From: Seohaeicola_A nanhaiensis
Lineage (GTDB): Bacteria > Pseudomonadota > Alphaproteobacteria > Rhodobacterales > Rhodobacteraceae
DNA: 64,000 nucleotides
Assembly (NCBI RefSeq): GCF_042654245.1
Contig: NZ_JBHSGI010000004.1
Coordinates: 124,001-188,000, forward strand
Reading direction: 5' to 3'
A program made the position numbers and the translations under genes. Positions 44,863 through 53,172 of this stretch are shown here, piece by piece (positions within the stretch are counted from its first letter, which is position 1; every line of letters starts with the position of its first letter). The notes under the pieces are model-generated. The model saw only the letters and a program-made list of their open reading frames with translations, did not search any database and was not told the DNA's origin.

Positions 44863-46470
44863 TCAGCACGCGCGAGGGGCTCCGAATTTGCGCCGCTGCT
44901 CGGCCCAGGAGAGCGGCAGCTCCGCTGCCATCAGCGCTGCAAGATTCATGTCTCGGGGCTGACGACCGTCAAGAATCGCGCGCTGAAGATCGGGCGCGAG
45001 GAAGGCGAGACGTATGAGGCGGCGGCGATAGGGTGTCGCCGGCGCTGCCGTGGCCGTCGGAGTCCCATCTGCGGCGTATTCGAGCATCGCGTGCGCCGTG
45101 CGCAGCGCCCGGATCAGGACGGTATCGGGTCTGGGTGCATCGGATTCACCGGTGAGAATCTCGGTCTTGCCCGAGCGGATCCGCAGACGTGCAGGAAGGG
45201 TGAGGCGCATCAGCGACCGGTCCGCCGGATCGACCTCGACGGTTTCACCGGCTCCAACGGTCTTGCGAATGGCGCGGAGCAGGCGCACCGGCAAGGTCAG
45301 GTCGAGGTGATCCCTGTGGACCTCGATCCGGCTGAGAAGTGCCATCGCGTCGGACGTCCGGTCGGGCAGCATGCGCTGCAGCGTCCGGGCCAGCAAGGTC
45401 TCCAGCGCTCCGGCCGAAATCCGTCTCGGCGCCGGATCGGCACTATCGCGGGTCCCGCCTTGCTGGAGGTCGGCGGAGACATAGTAGCGGTAGAGTCTGC
45501 GGTTGCGACCATAGGCGAAGGTGGGCGACATCGGTTGACCACTGGTGTCGAAGATGCGTCCGGTGAAGAGTGAGGCCGCCGTCCGGTCGCCGCTCGCCCG
45601 ACGTGTCCTGGCGTTTGCGTCAAGGCGAATCTGGACCGCATCGAACACGGCCGGATCCACGATCGCCGCATGCTGACCGGGATAGGTCGTGTCGCGATGG
45701 CGGATTTCGCCAAGATAGAGGCGGTTACGTAGCAGGTGAAACAGGGCGCCGCGACTGAAAGGTTGTCCGCTGATCGGACGACCGGCGGCATTGGTTCGGA
45801 CCTTCGAGACGATGCCCTCCTGCCGCAGGTGCTGTTCCAATGCATGAACACTGCCAAGAGCGAGGTAGGTGACAAACATCTGGCGGACGAACTCAGCCTC
45901 GCTCGGGTTGACCACAAGCACGCGGGTTCCCTCGGCGGGCAGATCATAGCCGAGTGGCAGAGTGCCGCCCATCCAGAGGCCCTTCTTCTTGGATGCCGCG
46001 ATTTTGTCGCGGATGCGTTCTCCGGTGATCTCGCGCTCGAACTGGGCAAAGGACCAGACCATGTTGAGGGTGAGCCGCCCCATGCTGGAGGTCGTGTTGA
46101 AGAATTGGGTGACAGAAACGAAGCTGACACCGTGGCGCTCGAATATCTCGACGATCCGCGCAAAGTCAGTCAGTGACCGGGTGAGCCGATCGATCTTGTA
46201 GACGACAACGATGTCGATCCGACCTGCCATGATGTCTTCAAGCAGACGCTGCAGCGCGGGCCGATCCATCGTTCCGCCCGAATGGCCGCCATCGTCATAG
46301 AGGGCCGGCAATGCCTTCCAGCCTTCACTCGACTGGCTCTTCACATAGGCCGCACAGGCTTCGCGTTGGGCATCAAGCGAATTGAATGCCTGATCGAGGC
46401 CTTCCTCGGAGCTCCTCCGGGTATAGAGAGCGCAACGGCGGGCCGCTGGACGGGAAGCCGCGCGCGTCAT
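44863..46470 (-). CDS. Serine recombinase (resolvase/invertase family)
   Basis: A 535-residue large serine recombinase. The N-terminal resolvase domain shows ALYTRRSSEEGLDQAFNSLD, with S20 as the probable nucleophile, and VVYKIDRLTRSLTDFARIVE. The recombinase domain follows (RDKIAASKKKGLWMGGTLPL). It should catalyse integration or excision of a mobile segment. Its start overlaps the DUF2924 stop by four bases. The trio with DUF2924 and DUF3489 recurs in alphaproteobacterial elements. Confidence 0.92.
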   Translation of the reverse strand: MTRAASRPAARRCALYTRRSSEEGLDQAFNSLDAQREACAAYVKSQSSEGWKALPALYDDGGHSGGTMDRPALQRLLEDIMAGRIDIVVVYKIDRLTRSLTDFARIVEIFERHGVSFVSVTQFFNTTSSMGRLTLNMVWSFAQFEREITGERIRDKIAASKKKGLWMGGTLPLGYDLPAEGTRVLVVNPSEAEFVRQMFVTYLALGSVHALEQHLRQEGIVSKVRTNAAGRPISGQPFSRGALFHLLRNRLYLGEIRHRDTTYPGQHAAIVDPAVFDAVQIRLDANARTRRASGDRTAASLFTGRIFDTSGQPMSPTFAYGRNRRLYRYYVSADLQQGGTRDSADPAPRRISAGALETLLARTLQRMLPDRTSDAMALLSRIEVHRDHLDLTLPVRLLRAIRKTVGAGETVEVDPADRSLMRLTLPARLRIRSGKTEILTGESDAPRPDTVLIRALRTAHAMLEYAADGTPTATAAPATPYRRRLIRLAFLAPDLQRAILDGRQPRDMNLAALMAAELPLSWAEQRRKFGAPRAC

Positions 46471-46883
46471 GCCGCGGGGTCCCGCAAGCCGAAGAAGCGA
46501 GGGCCGTTCCAGCGGGTTCCTGTGGCGGTGCGAGCGATGGCCGAGAGGCTGGACCAGAGGGTGCCGTCCCAACGGAAGCCATCGGGCTCGACGACGACCT
46601 CGATGCGCTGCCCCTGCCAGTCCCGACGCAGGATCGCACCGGCGCCGAGGTTGCATCCCTCGCGTACCGTGGGTCCGCGACCACCCAGCTTGCGGCGAGT
46701 GTCATGGTCGAGCCCGCCGTGATGGTGCGCCTGCAGGTGCCATGCCAGCAACTGGCGCAGCAGGTCGGCCGATTTGAGCTTGGGCGGTGGACCGATACGC
46801 ACGCGCCAGCTCTCGCGGAGAGCGTCCAGACCGAGGCCCGCTAGGGCCTCGACCTCCGCCTCGATCTCCGAGGCCTTACTCAT
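46467..46883 (-). CDS. DUF2924 domain protein
   Basis: A 138-residue protein of the DUF2924 family, usually found beside serine recombinases of this type. The conserved block ends in GTRWNGPRFFGL. A small basic and helical N-terminus precedes a compact beta domain. The function is unknown; a role as accessory factor of recombination is inference. ATG 46883 overlaps the DUF3489 stop as TGATG. Confidence 0.8.
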   Translation of the reverse strand: MSKASEIEAEVEALAGLGLDALRESWRVRIGPPPKLKSADLLRQLLAWHLQAHHHGGLDHDTRRKLGGRGPTVREGCNLGAGAILRRDWQGQRIEVVVEPDGFRWDGTLWSSLSAIARTATGTRWNGPRFFGLRDPAA

Positions 46884-47215
46884 CACAGAGTGCCCGTGCG
46901 ATAGCGGCGGACACCCTCATGCTTGTCGGAGGTGATGGAGTGGCCCTTGCGCTTGAGCGCTCCCGCCATGGCACCTCGCACGGAATGGACCTGCCAGCCC
47001 GTGATGGCGCAAAGCTCGTCGAGAGAAGCGCCCTCCGGCCCCGCCAGTAATTCGATGATCAGGTCCAGCTTGGTGGGCGTCTTGGCATTGCGACTATCGG
47101 CAGCGGCGGTGTTTGTCGCTGTCTCGCGGGTCTTGCGCGCAGCGCGTTTGGCTCGACTGGGTTTGGCGGATGGCAGGGTGGTGGGTTGGGTATGGAGAGT
47201 GTTTGTGTCAGTCAT
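46883..47215 (-). CDS. DUF3489 domain protein (short HTH-like)
   Basis: A 110-residue protein with a basic Ala/Arg/Thr-rich N-terminus and a C-terminal winged-helix-like DUF3489 block, TKLDLIIELLAGPEGASLDE to GHSITSDKHEGVRRYRT. ATG 47215 heads the recombinase operon. Such proteins may bind DNA and regulate the recombinase; this is inference. It is divergent from the truncated methyltransferase gene. Confidence 0.8.
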   Translation of the reverse strand: MTDTNTLHTQPTTLPSAKPSRAKRAARKTRETATNTAAADSRNAKTPTKLDLIIELLAGPEGASLDELCAITGWQVHSVRGAMAGALKRKGHSITSDKHEGVRRYRTGTL

Positions 47216-47270
47216 GGCATGATCTCCGGTTCGTGGCGGGAAAGTCCGCCGGTACCGACACGGGCCCGGA

Positions 47271-48236
47271 GTGTCCGGGCCTGGCTCCAGCAACGCTCTG
47301 TTCGCCAGGGAAGTCCAGCGCCACATTCACTTGCCGGCGCGTGGACCGACACTGACAGGGTTCACCGCCGGAGAGATCGACGTGATCCTCGATGGCCCCG
47401 ACGATCCGGACGACGAGGTGATCCCGGCGGTTCCGGTCACCCCGCGCACCCGCCCCGGAGACATCTGGGTGCTGGGTGATCATCGGATCGGCTGTGGAGA
47501 CAGTCGTGATGACACTTTCCTCCATCGTGTAATTGGCGACGATGTACATGTGGATGCAGCGTTTCTGGACCCGCCCTACAACGTGCGCATCGACGGCAAT
47601 GTCAACTCGAGGGGTCGCCATCGCGAGTTCGCTATGGCGTCTGGCGAGATGAGCGAGGCTGAGTTCCGGGCGTTCTTGGAAGCGACGCTTGGTGCGGCGG
47701 CCAGGGTATCCCGGGATGGAGCTGTTCACTTCGTTTGCATGGACTGGCGGCACATGGATGACGTGTCGACAGTTGGCGGCAAGTTCTATGACACGCTGCT
47801 CAACCTCTGCATCTGGAACAAGTCGAATACGGGCATGGGCTCGCTCTATCGTTCCAAGCAAGAACTGGTATTCGTCTACCGGGTTGGAAGTGGTCCACAC
47901 CTGAACATGGTGGAACTCGGCCGGCACGGTCGCAACCGCACCAATGTCTGGGACTTTGCCTCGGTCAACTCGATGAAGGGGAGCCGGCGCGAGGACCTGG
48001 CTCTGCATCCAACGGTCAAGCCGACAGGTCTGGTTGCCGAGACATTGAAGGATGTCACGCGCCACGGCGATCTGGTTCTGGATACGTTTCTCGGATCGGG
48101 CACCACGTTGATTGCGGCGGAACGGATCGGGCGTCGCTTCCGCGGGATCGACATTGATCCGGCCTATGTCGATGTCGCGCTTGATCGGTGGTCTGCTCTG
48201 ACCGGATTGGAACCGGAACTGGAAACCCGGTCATGA
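47271..48236 (+). CDS. DNA methyltransferase, ParB-less (N-terminally truncated)
   Basis: A 321-residue beta-type N6/N4 DNA methyltransferase. The catalytic DPPY is at 100-103 (FLDPPYNVRIDG) and the SAM motif FLGSGTT comes after it near residue 272. The usual family form begins with a ParB-like nuclease domain of about 120 residues before LTGFTAGEIDVIL; that domain is missing, and the first 25 or so residues look unrelated. The junction is within the divergent promoter gap with DUF3489, so the 5' end was probably lost by recombination. It is followed by overlapping DUF5681 genes, its common partners. Confidence 0.83.
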   Translation: MSGPGSSNALFAREVQRHIHLPARGPTLTGFTAGEIDVILDGPDDPDDEVIPAVPVTPRTRPGDIWVLGDHRIGCGDSRDDTFLHRVIGDDVHVDAAFLDPPYNVRIDGNVNSRGRHREFAMASGEMSEAEFRAFLEATLGAAARVSRDGAVHFVCMDWRHMDDVSTVGGKFYDTLLNLCIWNKSNTGMGSLYRSKQELVFVYRVGSGPHLNMVELGRHGRNRTNVWDFASVNSMKGSRREDLALHPTVKPTGLVAETLKDVTRHGDLVLDTFLGSGTTLIAAERIGRRFRGIDIDPAYVDVALDRWSALTGLEPELETRS

Positions 48237-48964
48237 GTGGATCGGGAACCCGCAACAACCGTGGCCGGTTCTCGAAAGGGGAAAGCGGCAATCCCGGGGG
48301 CCGCCCCAAAAAACCTGCTGCGCCGCGGAGCTGTCCCTTGGATGTGCTGATCGACAGGGAGTTGACGATCACCCGCAATGGACAGCCCCGCAGCATCACA
48401 ACGGAAGAGGCCCTGCAGCTCCAAACCTATCAGCAAGCACTGGCCGGCAAGCGGATGGCCGAACGGGAAGTTCTGAAGTGGATCGCACAGCGCGAGGCTT
48501 GGTACGAACGCAACGCGCCGGATACATCGCGGCCAAAGGTCGAGATCAAGACCTCTCGCGGTCCGGAGAATGCAAAGGTGGCGCTTGCGATCCTCGGGAT
48601 TGTCAGCCGAGACGAAAGCTTCGAGGACACCGATCCGTATGCCCCACGTCAACTGCTGGAACCATGGGCCGTTCAGGCCGCCTTCGATCGTCGCCGAGGC
48701 TTACCGCCGCTGACGGACGCGGAGATCAATACGATCCGGCGATGCACGCGGGACCCCGACAGTTTGCGCGGGCCAAAGGGCGGCTCCCGAAGACCGATGA
48801 ACCCGAAGGGTTTGAAGCGGACGGGTCTGATTCAGAGGGCATCGAATACGGCCGACCGCCGAAGAAGACCCGCTTCAAGGCAGGCCAGAGTGGCAATCCA
48901 AAGGGTCGGCCCAAGAACGGCTACCGGGAGGCTCCCTACGAGGCCGTGCTGGGGCAGATGGTGA
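48233..48964 (+). CDS. DUF5681 domain protein, copy 1
   Basis: A 243-residue protein that starts with the DUF5681 pattern RGRFSKGESGNPGGRPKK, common in proteins encoded next to phage-like methyltransferases. ATG 48233 overlaps the methyltransferase stop. From about residue 175 the reading frame passes into DNA that encodes copy 2 in another frame; the last 75 or so residues (Arg/Pro-rich) look like an out-of-frame tail rather than a real domain. A lost stop codon is likely. Confidence 0.72.
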   Translation: MSGSGTRNNRGRFSKGESGNPGGRPKKPAAPRSCPLDVLIDRELTITRNGQPRSITTEEALQLQTYQQALAGKRMAEREVLKWIAQREAWYERNAPDTSRPKVEIKTSRGPENAKVALAILGIVSRDESFEDTDPYAPRQLLEPWAVQAAFDRRRGLPPLTDAEINTIRRCTRDPDSLRGPKGGSRRPMNPKGLKRTGLIQRASNTADRRRRPASRQARVAIQRVGPRTATGRLPTRPCWGRW

Positions 48965-49374
48965 CCATTCGAGAGGACGGTGCAGAACGGCGGGTCACCG
49001 CAGTGGAAGCTTTTCTGATGCGGCTTGCCAAACGTGGTCTTGAAGGGAACGGCCCGGCTGCGCGTGATACTCTGAAAGTCATCGAGCATGCCTCGCGCAA
49101 AAAGCAGGACGACGTCGAGGGGGTCAGCATGATTGTGCTCGTTCCAGTCAGTCCCGGTAGCGTGAACAGTGCACTCGAGCCGCTCCGGATGGCGAAAAAG
49201 CTCGATGCTTATCGCGATACGGCCCGCATGATGCTTGAGCCCTGGATCGTCCAGGTCGCCCTCGCGCGACTTGGCGACCAACGACTGACACGTGAACAAC
49301 AGGAGACCGTGCTCAAGGCCACACGTACACCGCACAAGGTCGTCTGGCCGGATTGGTGGGAGGTGAGGCCATGA
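48742..49374 (+). CDS. DUF5681 domain protein, copy 2
   Basis: A 210-residue paralogue with RFKAGQSGNPKGRPKNGYRE as the DUF5681 block and a C-terminal part ending in VVWPDWWE. The start ATG 48742 lies inside copy 1; the conserved part begins only at about residue 45, so the true start may be further downstream. The two genes share 223 bases in different frames. Confidence 0.72.
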   Translation: MHAGPRQFARAKGRLPKTDEPEGFEADGSDSEGIEYGRPPKKTRFKAGQSGNPKGRPKNGYREAPYEAVLGQMVTIREDGAERRVTAVEAFLMRLAKRGLEGNGPAARDTLKVIEHASRKKQDDVEGVSMIVLVPVSPGSVNSALEPLRMAKKLDAYRDTARMMLEPWIVQVALARLGDQRLTREQQETVLKATRTPHKVVWPDWWEVRP

Positions 49375-49680
49375 GGGGGATATGAAGAGCGCACGCATCC
49401 GTTCGGTTTCGGGGGGAAAGTGAAAGGATCTCCACAGTCGCCGGTCTGGGACCGGAGCTTGCAAATCTCCGATCCAACCGCTGCGATACAGAGAAGGACA
49501 CGAAGGGCGGGAAGCGGAAGTTCGCTGCTCTCGATACCTATGGCCGCAGTGCGGCGGCCAGCTGCAGTCGGCTGCAGCGCCGTTGGTCGACGGGTACGGC
49601 GCAAGGGCCTTTCCGGCCAGCGCGCATTTCTTTGCCCGCCGCGCCTCTCTGCGTGTCTGCGGCGCTTGAGCGAGCGGCTG
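49375..49680. other. Intergenic region after the DUF5681 genes
   Basis: About 300 bases with short frames on both strands but nothing I can assign. It forms the junction between the recombinase/methyltransferase block and the VOC gene. Confidence 0.4.
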
Positions 49681-50226
49681 CTATTGGATGCCTGGTTCAG
49701 AATCGTCACAGGACTCACGGTCACCCCGTGGAAACGAGCGGCCCGTGATCGACGACGGCTGATCGTCGCGGCCGGCGGCCACGGTGGAACCGCCTCTGCA
49801 TCCCACTCGGAAGTGACGGCTGAGGCCGTAGGAACACAGGCCGAATCTTGCCTTCGCGGCCTCGGTCTCCGGCATGTACAGGCTCACGAGATTGCCTTCC
49901 GGGTCGCGCAGCTGGAAGGTTCGGTTTCCCCAGGGCAGAAGCTTGGGGGCATGGACGACATCCAGCGCCTTCAGTCGCGTGAATTCCGCGTCGATGTCAT
50001 TCACCTGAAACTCGATGATGGACGTTCGGTTCGCGGCGGCCTCGGCGCTGCCCTCCTGAAACAGCGCCACGGTCGCTTCCGAGCCAATGGCGAGCGACGC
50101 GCCCGGCGTCACGATCTCGGCGAAGACAGGCGCCAGCCAATCGGCCTTCGCGCCCGTGACGGTTTCGTAGAAGGCCACGAGACCCCGGATGTCCCGCGCG
50201 ATGAGGCGTACGGAAGCAAGTTTCAT
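49681..50226 (-). CDS. VOC/glyoxalase family protein with aberrant C-terminal tail
   Basis: A 181-residue product whose first 130 residues form a vicinal-oxygen-chelate domain (SVRLIARDIRGLVAFYETVT to FQLRDPEGNLVSLYMPE). VOC proteins bind metal for isomerase, dioxygenase or resistance functions. The family length is about 125-135; the final 50 residues are low in complexity and probably arise from read-through into foreign DNA. No RBS-coupled neighbour. Function unassigned. Confidence 0.7.
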   Translation of the reverse strand: MKLASVRLIARDIRGLVAFYETVTGAKADWLAPVFAEIVTPGASLAIGSEATVALFQEGSAEAAANRTSIIEFQVNDIDAEFTRLKALDVVHAPKLLPWGNRTFQLRDPEGNLVSLYMPETEAAKARFGLCSYGLSRHFRVGCRGGSTVAAGRDDQPSSITGRSFPRGDRESCDDSEPGIQ

Positions 50227-50313
50227 CGTCTGTTCCTTTGCTGCCGTCTCTCGACCGGTTGGCAGCGTTTGTAGAGAGGTCCTGCTGACAGCATTGCGGC
50301 AGCAGCAAACCGG

Positions 50314-50480
50314 ATGCGCGGCGCCGACCGTCTTTTCCAGATCATTCGGATCCTGCGCCGCACGTTCCGTTACGACCTTGGCCATCGCGGACGAGCTCGA
50401 AGCGTCGCGCCGGACGGTATACCGCGATATCACCGACCTCATCGCTCGCCGGGTCCCGATCCAGGGGACGGCGGGGTTCG
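50314..50480 (+). pseudogene. YafY/WYL-type regulator fragment with frameshift
   Basis: MRGADRLFQIIRILRR starts at 50314 in one frame, and IADELEASRRTVYRDITDLI continues in another, followed by VPIQGTAGFG. Together they make the N-terminal HTH of a YafY-like WYL regulator. The frame breaks after about 19 codons and the WYL ligand domain is absent. It is divergent from the VOC gene, a position often seen for YafY-glyoxalase pairs. Confidence 0.65.
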
Positions 50481-50594
50481 GCGATCGGCAATATGCCGCC
50501 AGCAGAGGCCGAAGCGGCATTCTTCGCCGCACTGAAAATCCGCGACGTGGCCGCGCAGCCAACGAACATCAGCCTCCGGCAGACCCGGCGCGGT

Positions 50595-50984
50595 TCACTC
50601 TGAGAGCAGGGTCGCGGCGACCTCCATCGCCTCCTCGCGAGAGAAGGCAATCCTCAATGGAAAACCCCAGAACTTGGAAAAGACCACGCCGAAAGTCTTG
50701 AAGGCCAGACGCCTGGCGGCACTCGGCTCGATCACAATCATCGCCGGCACGAGTGTCCGCAGTTCGGCCTTGTGCTTCTTCATCCACAGCGCAGTGCGCT
50801 TCTTTTCTTCCTGGCTGTGGTCATGGTCTTCGTCGTCAGTCGGAGCATTATCGGTCAAGATCACGAACGGTGCGCCACGCTCAAGGCATGCCTCCAGCGC
50901 CGCGAAATCCTCGTCGTGGTCGTGATCGGGCGCTTCGTCAAAGCTCATCCAGACAAGCGGAAAATTCCTGATATCCAAGGGCAT
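50595..50984 (-). CDS. Conserved hypothetical protein, acidic/His-rich
   Basis: A 129-residue cytosolic protein with an acidic His-rich segment (DEAPDHDHDEDF, DDEDHDHSQEE) and a compact C-terminal domain (AMIVIEPSAARRLAFKTFG). The fold suggests a STAS- or SpoIIAA-like arrangement; this is only an impression. ATG 50984 lies 30 bases after the broken membrane gene upstream. Function unknown. Confidence 0.65.
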   Translation of the reverse strand: MPLDIRNFPLVWMSFDEAPDHDHDEDFAALEACLERGAPFVILTDNAPTDDEDHDHSQEEKKRTALWMKKHKAELRTLVPAMIVIEPSAARRLAFKTFGVVFSKFWGFPLRIAFSREEAMEVAATLLSE

Positions 50985-51013
50985 GTGTCGTCTCCTAGCG
51001 TGAAGGGATGGTT

Positions 51014-51412
51014 TCAGGTGGAGCGAATGTGCCGCCACGTAAAGATAAGCGCGACCACGCCCGGCAGCGTGACAGCCAGCAGTTCCAGGCCAACAAGATG
51101 GCCGCCATCGCGCAAGCCATCGAAGACGCCAGCGAGCGTGCTCATGATGAACAGCAGACCGCCGAGGACGAGCATCGCCCATTCGGTCGCGCGCCTTGCG
51201 GCAAGCGCCAGCTAGGGCGGGACGACCCAGGCGCCATAGAACATGGACACGCCCCACAAGGAGGCGGGATCGAACGTCGTGGCCTGCATCGTCCCGCCGC
51301 TGCCGACATAGACGTTCAGATAGGAAAAGCACTGGATCGTGACAAAGAGTGCGGCCCCAACTGCAGGGATGAGCCATGCGAGCGCGAGTTTAACCGGGGC
51401 ATTGTCGATCAC
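51014..51412 (-). pseudogene. Four-helix membrane protein interrupted by one in-frame amber codon
   Basis: The frame from ATG 51412 reads a hydrophobic protein of 132 codons. A TAG at 51214-51212 stops it after 66 codons (SMFYGAWVVPP), yet the same frame continues as LALAARRATEWAMLVLGGLL and on to a natural TGA at 51016-51014. Hydrophobic segments lie on both sides of the stop. A single base change (for example GAG or CAG to TAG) would restore a whole protein. It is upstream of, and collinear with, the gene at 50984. Confidence 0.75.
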
Positions 51413-51595
51413 GTGAAACTCCTGTGCCTAAGTGTCGGGCAGGTCAGTTCTGCCCCTCCAGAAAAGGAGCGTGATCACAAGATCCGCCAACCGGCTCTGT
51501 CTCACGGCAATACGCCAGCCGGCACTTGGCGTCATTGCGCAACCCAGACATTATATGTTTCAATCCGGCCTAAACCGAAAATGCCGAGGTCTGAG

Positions 51596-52396
51596 ATGTA
51601 TCTGGACGTCCGTCGCGACTGGCTCGCCTATGTCGATGAGATCCCGCGTGCGCTGGTGGCAGCCAACGCTGTCGCCACCCTTGACGCCCTGGAGCAATCG
51701 CCCCGACACCAGCATCAGAAGGCGCAACTGCTTTTCACGGTCCGTGGCGTCGTCAATTGCGAGGTCGACGGCGCAGTCTGGATCGTACCACCGCAATGCG
51801 CCGTGTGGATTCCCGGCGGGCTGCCCCATTCCGTTTTCGGCTCGGGCGAGGTGGAGTGTCTCTCTCTCTTCATTGACCCTCCCGCATCCGCGAACCTGCC
51901 GAAAGACTGCTGCACGATCACAGTGTCGCGCTTTTTCCGTGAGTTGCTTATGCGGGCAAACGCGCTGCCGGAGCTCTATGACGTCGACGGTCCGGATGGC
52001 CGGATCGTGTCCGTTCTCTTCGATGAGCTGGCTGTGGCACCGGTCGAGGACCTCTGCCTCCCCATCCCCGGCGATCCGCGCCTGAAGAAGCTCACCGACC
52101 TGTTGATCGCGGCGCCTGCGGATCATGCGAGTGTCGCGGAATGGGCCGCCCGCATCGCGCTCAGTGAACGCAGCCTGAGCCGGCTTTTGGCTGAAGAGCT
52201 GGGTATGAGTTTCGGCCGCTGGCGCCGACAATTGCATATTGTCCTTGCCTTGCGGCGGCTGAGCGCTGGCCAGTCGGTTCAGACCGTCGCCATCGATCTC
52301 GGCTATGAAAGCGCCAGCAGTTTCGTGACCATGTTTCGAAAGATGGTCGGCAAGCCGCCAAGCCGCTATCTGCTGGAGCGGAGGCGCTTGCGATAG
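51596..52396 (+). CDS. AraC family transcriptional regulator with cupin sensor
   Basis: A 266-residue regulator. An N-terminal cupin part (FTVRGVVNCEVDG ... AVWIPGGLPHSV) is followed by two HTH motifs (ARIALSERSLSRLLAEELGM and TVAIDLGYESASSFVTMFRK). ATG 51596 lies six bases after GAGG; an ATG at 51581 is possible. It is divergent from the amber-interrupted membrane gene and the 129-residue protein and may regulate them. Ligand unknown. Confidence 0.85.
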   Translation: MYLDVRRDWLAYVDEIPRALVAANAVATLDALEQSPRHQHQKAQLLFTVRGVVNCEVDGAVWIVPPQCAVWIPGGLPHSVFGSGEVECLSLFIDPPASANLPKDCCTITVSRFFRELLMRANALPELYDVDGPDGRIVSVLFDELAVAPVEDLCLPIPGDPRLKKLTDLLIAAPADHASVAEWAARIALSERSLSRLLAEELGMSFGRWRRQLHIVLALRRLSAGQSVQTVAIDLGYESASSFVTMFRKMVGKPPSRYLLERRRLR

Positions 52397-52500
52397 GTGA
52401 GCGCGACAAGAGCTCCCGAGTCTTCTCCACAATCGTTGCTTTGCGAATGCTCCGACGCGACGTGTTCACGTTCGAAACCTCTTTTGACCTCAAGCAGGTC

Positions 52501-52923
52501 TCAGTGCTCGCCCTCGCAAGCCTGATGATCGGCCAGGGCGTGGAGAACCCGGCAGGGTTGCCCATCGGACTGACCGTCGCAGGTCTTCACGACGCGCACC
52601 AGTTCCGACTCCAGCCGCCGCAACCGCGCGATCCGATCCCGGATTTCGATAATCCGTTCCTTCGCGATGCGGTGCGCGTCGCCATGGGCCGCATGGGGTG
52701 TCTCCTGCAGCGCGATCAGTTCGGCGATGGCGTCGAGGTCGAAGCCCAGCTGCCGGGCATGGGCGATAAAGGACAGCCGGTCCAACTCGACATCGCCGTA
52801 GCGACGTTGCCCCCCGCCGGTGCGGCCGGGATCGGGCAAAAGGCCGCGCCCCTCATAAAAGCGGATCGTCGTCACCTTCACGCCCGTGCGCCTGGACAGC
52901 GCACCAATGGAATGCCCCTGCAT
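52501..52923 (-). CDS. MerR family regulator, metal-responsive type
   Basis: A 140-residue MerR protein. The HTH is SIGALSRRTGVKVTTIRFYE, then a wing and a long dimerisation helix. The Cys/His-rich end (CDGQSDGQPC, ALADHQACEGEH) suits zinc-, cadmium- or lead-type sensing. It is divergent from a CDF exporter with a typical MerR promoter in between, so it very probably activates that exporter. Metal specificity is inferred. Confidence 0.87.
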   Translation of the reverse strand: MQGHSIGALSRRTGVKVTTIRFYEGRGLLPDPGRTGGGQRRYGDVELDRLSFIAHARQLGFDLDAIAELIALQETPHAAHGDAHRIAKERIIEIRDRIARLRRLESELVRVVKTCDGQSDGQPCRVLHALADHQACEGEH

Positions 52924-52935
52924 CGCGATTATCCC

Positions 52936-52966
52936 TTGAAGCTACAGTGGCTGTAGATCGTATCTA
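52936..52966 (+). promoter_or_regulatory. MerR-type promoter with 19-bp spacer and dyad
   Basis: TTGAAG (52936-52941) and TATCTA (52961-52966) are 19 bp apart, longer than the normal 17. Between them lies the dyad CTACAG-TGG-CTGTAG (52942-52956). This is the classic structure twisted into activity by MerR proteins. It drives the small reading frame and the CDF gene. Confidence 0.8.
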
Positions 52967-52998
52967 CCATGGGGACGAAACGAATCAAGAGCACTGCC

Positions 52999-53172
52999 AT
53001 GACCGACCGACACCTCCGCAGCCCCGACCAGCCGGACTTCAATGCCCCCACGATCCGCCAAGGGACAAACGCCCGCGTCGCCGACCTTCGCCGTGGGCGC
53101 GTGCCCCCTATCCCCAGTGGGGAGCGCGCCCCGCGCCCGGCTGGCAAGGGTCTTAAGGCGGAGGCGCTGTGA
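52999..53172 (+). CDS. Short leader reading frame upstream of the CDF exporter
   Basis: A 57-residue hydrophilic frame beginning MTDRHLRSPDQPDFNAPTIR, starting 33 bases after the -10 element and ending by TGATG overlap with the CDF start. The overlap hints at translational coupling. No family is recognised; it may be a leader peptide or a small protein. Confidence 0.45.
   Translation: MTDRHLRSPDQPDFNAPTIRQGTNARVADLRRGRVPPIPSGERAPRPAGKGLKAEAL

Noticed and set aside
46940..46965. A near-match to the TTGAGCGCTCAA palindrome
   Set aside because: Only 10 of 12 bases match and it lies inside the DUF3489 coding region, so it is probably chance.
49209..49724. 171-codon minus-strand frame across the DUF5681 end
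   Set aside because: It is antisense to the well-supported second DUF5681 gene and has no recognisable domain or ribosome site.
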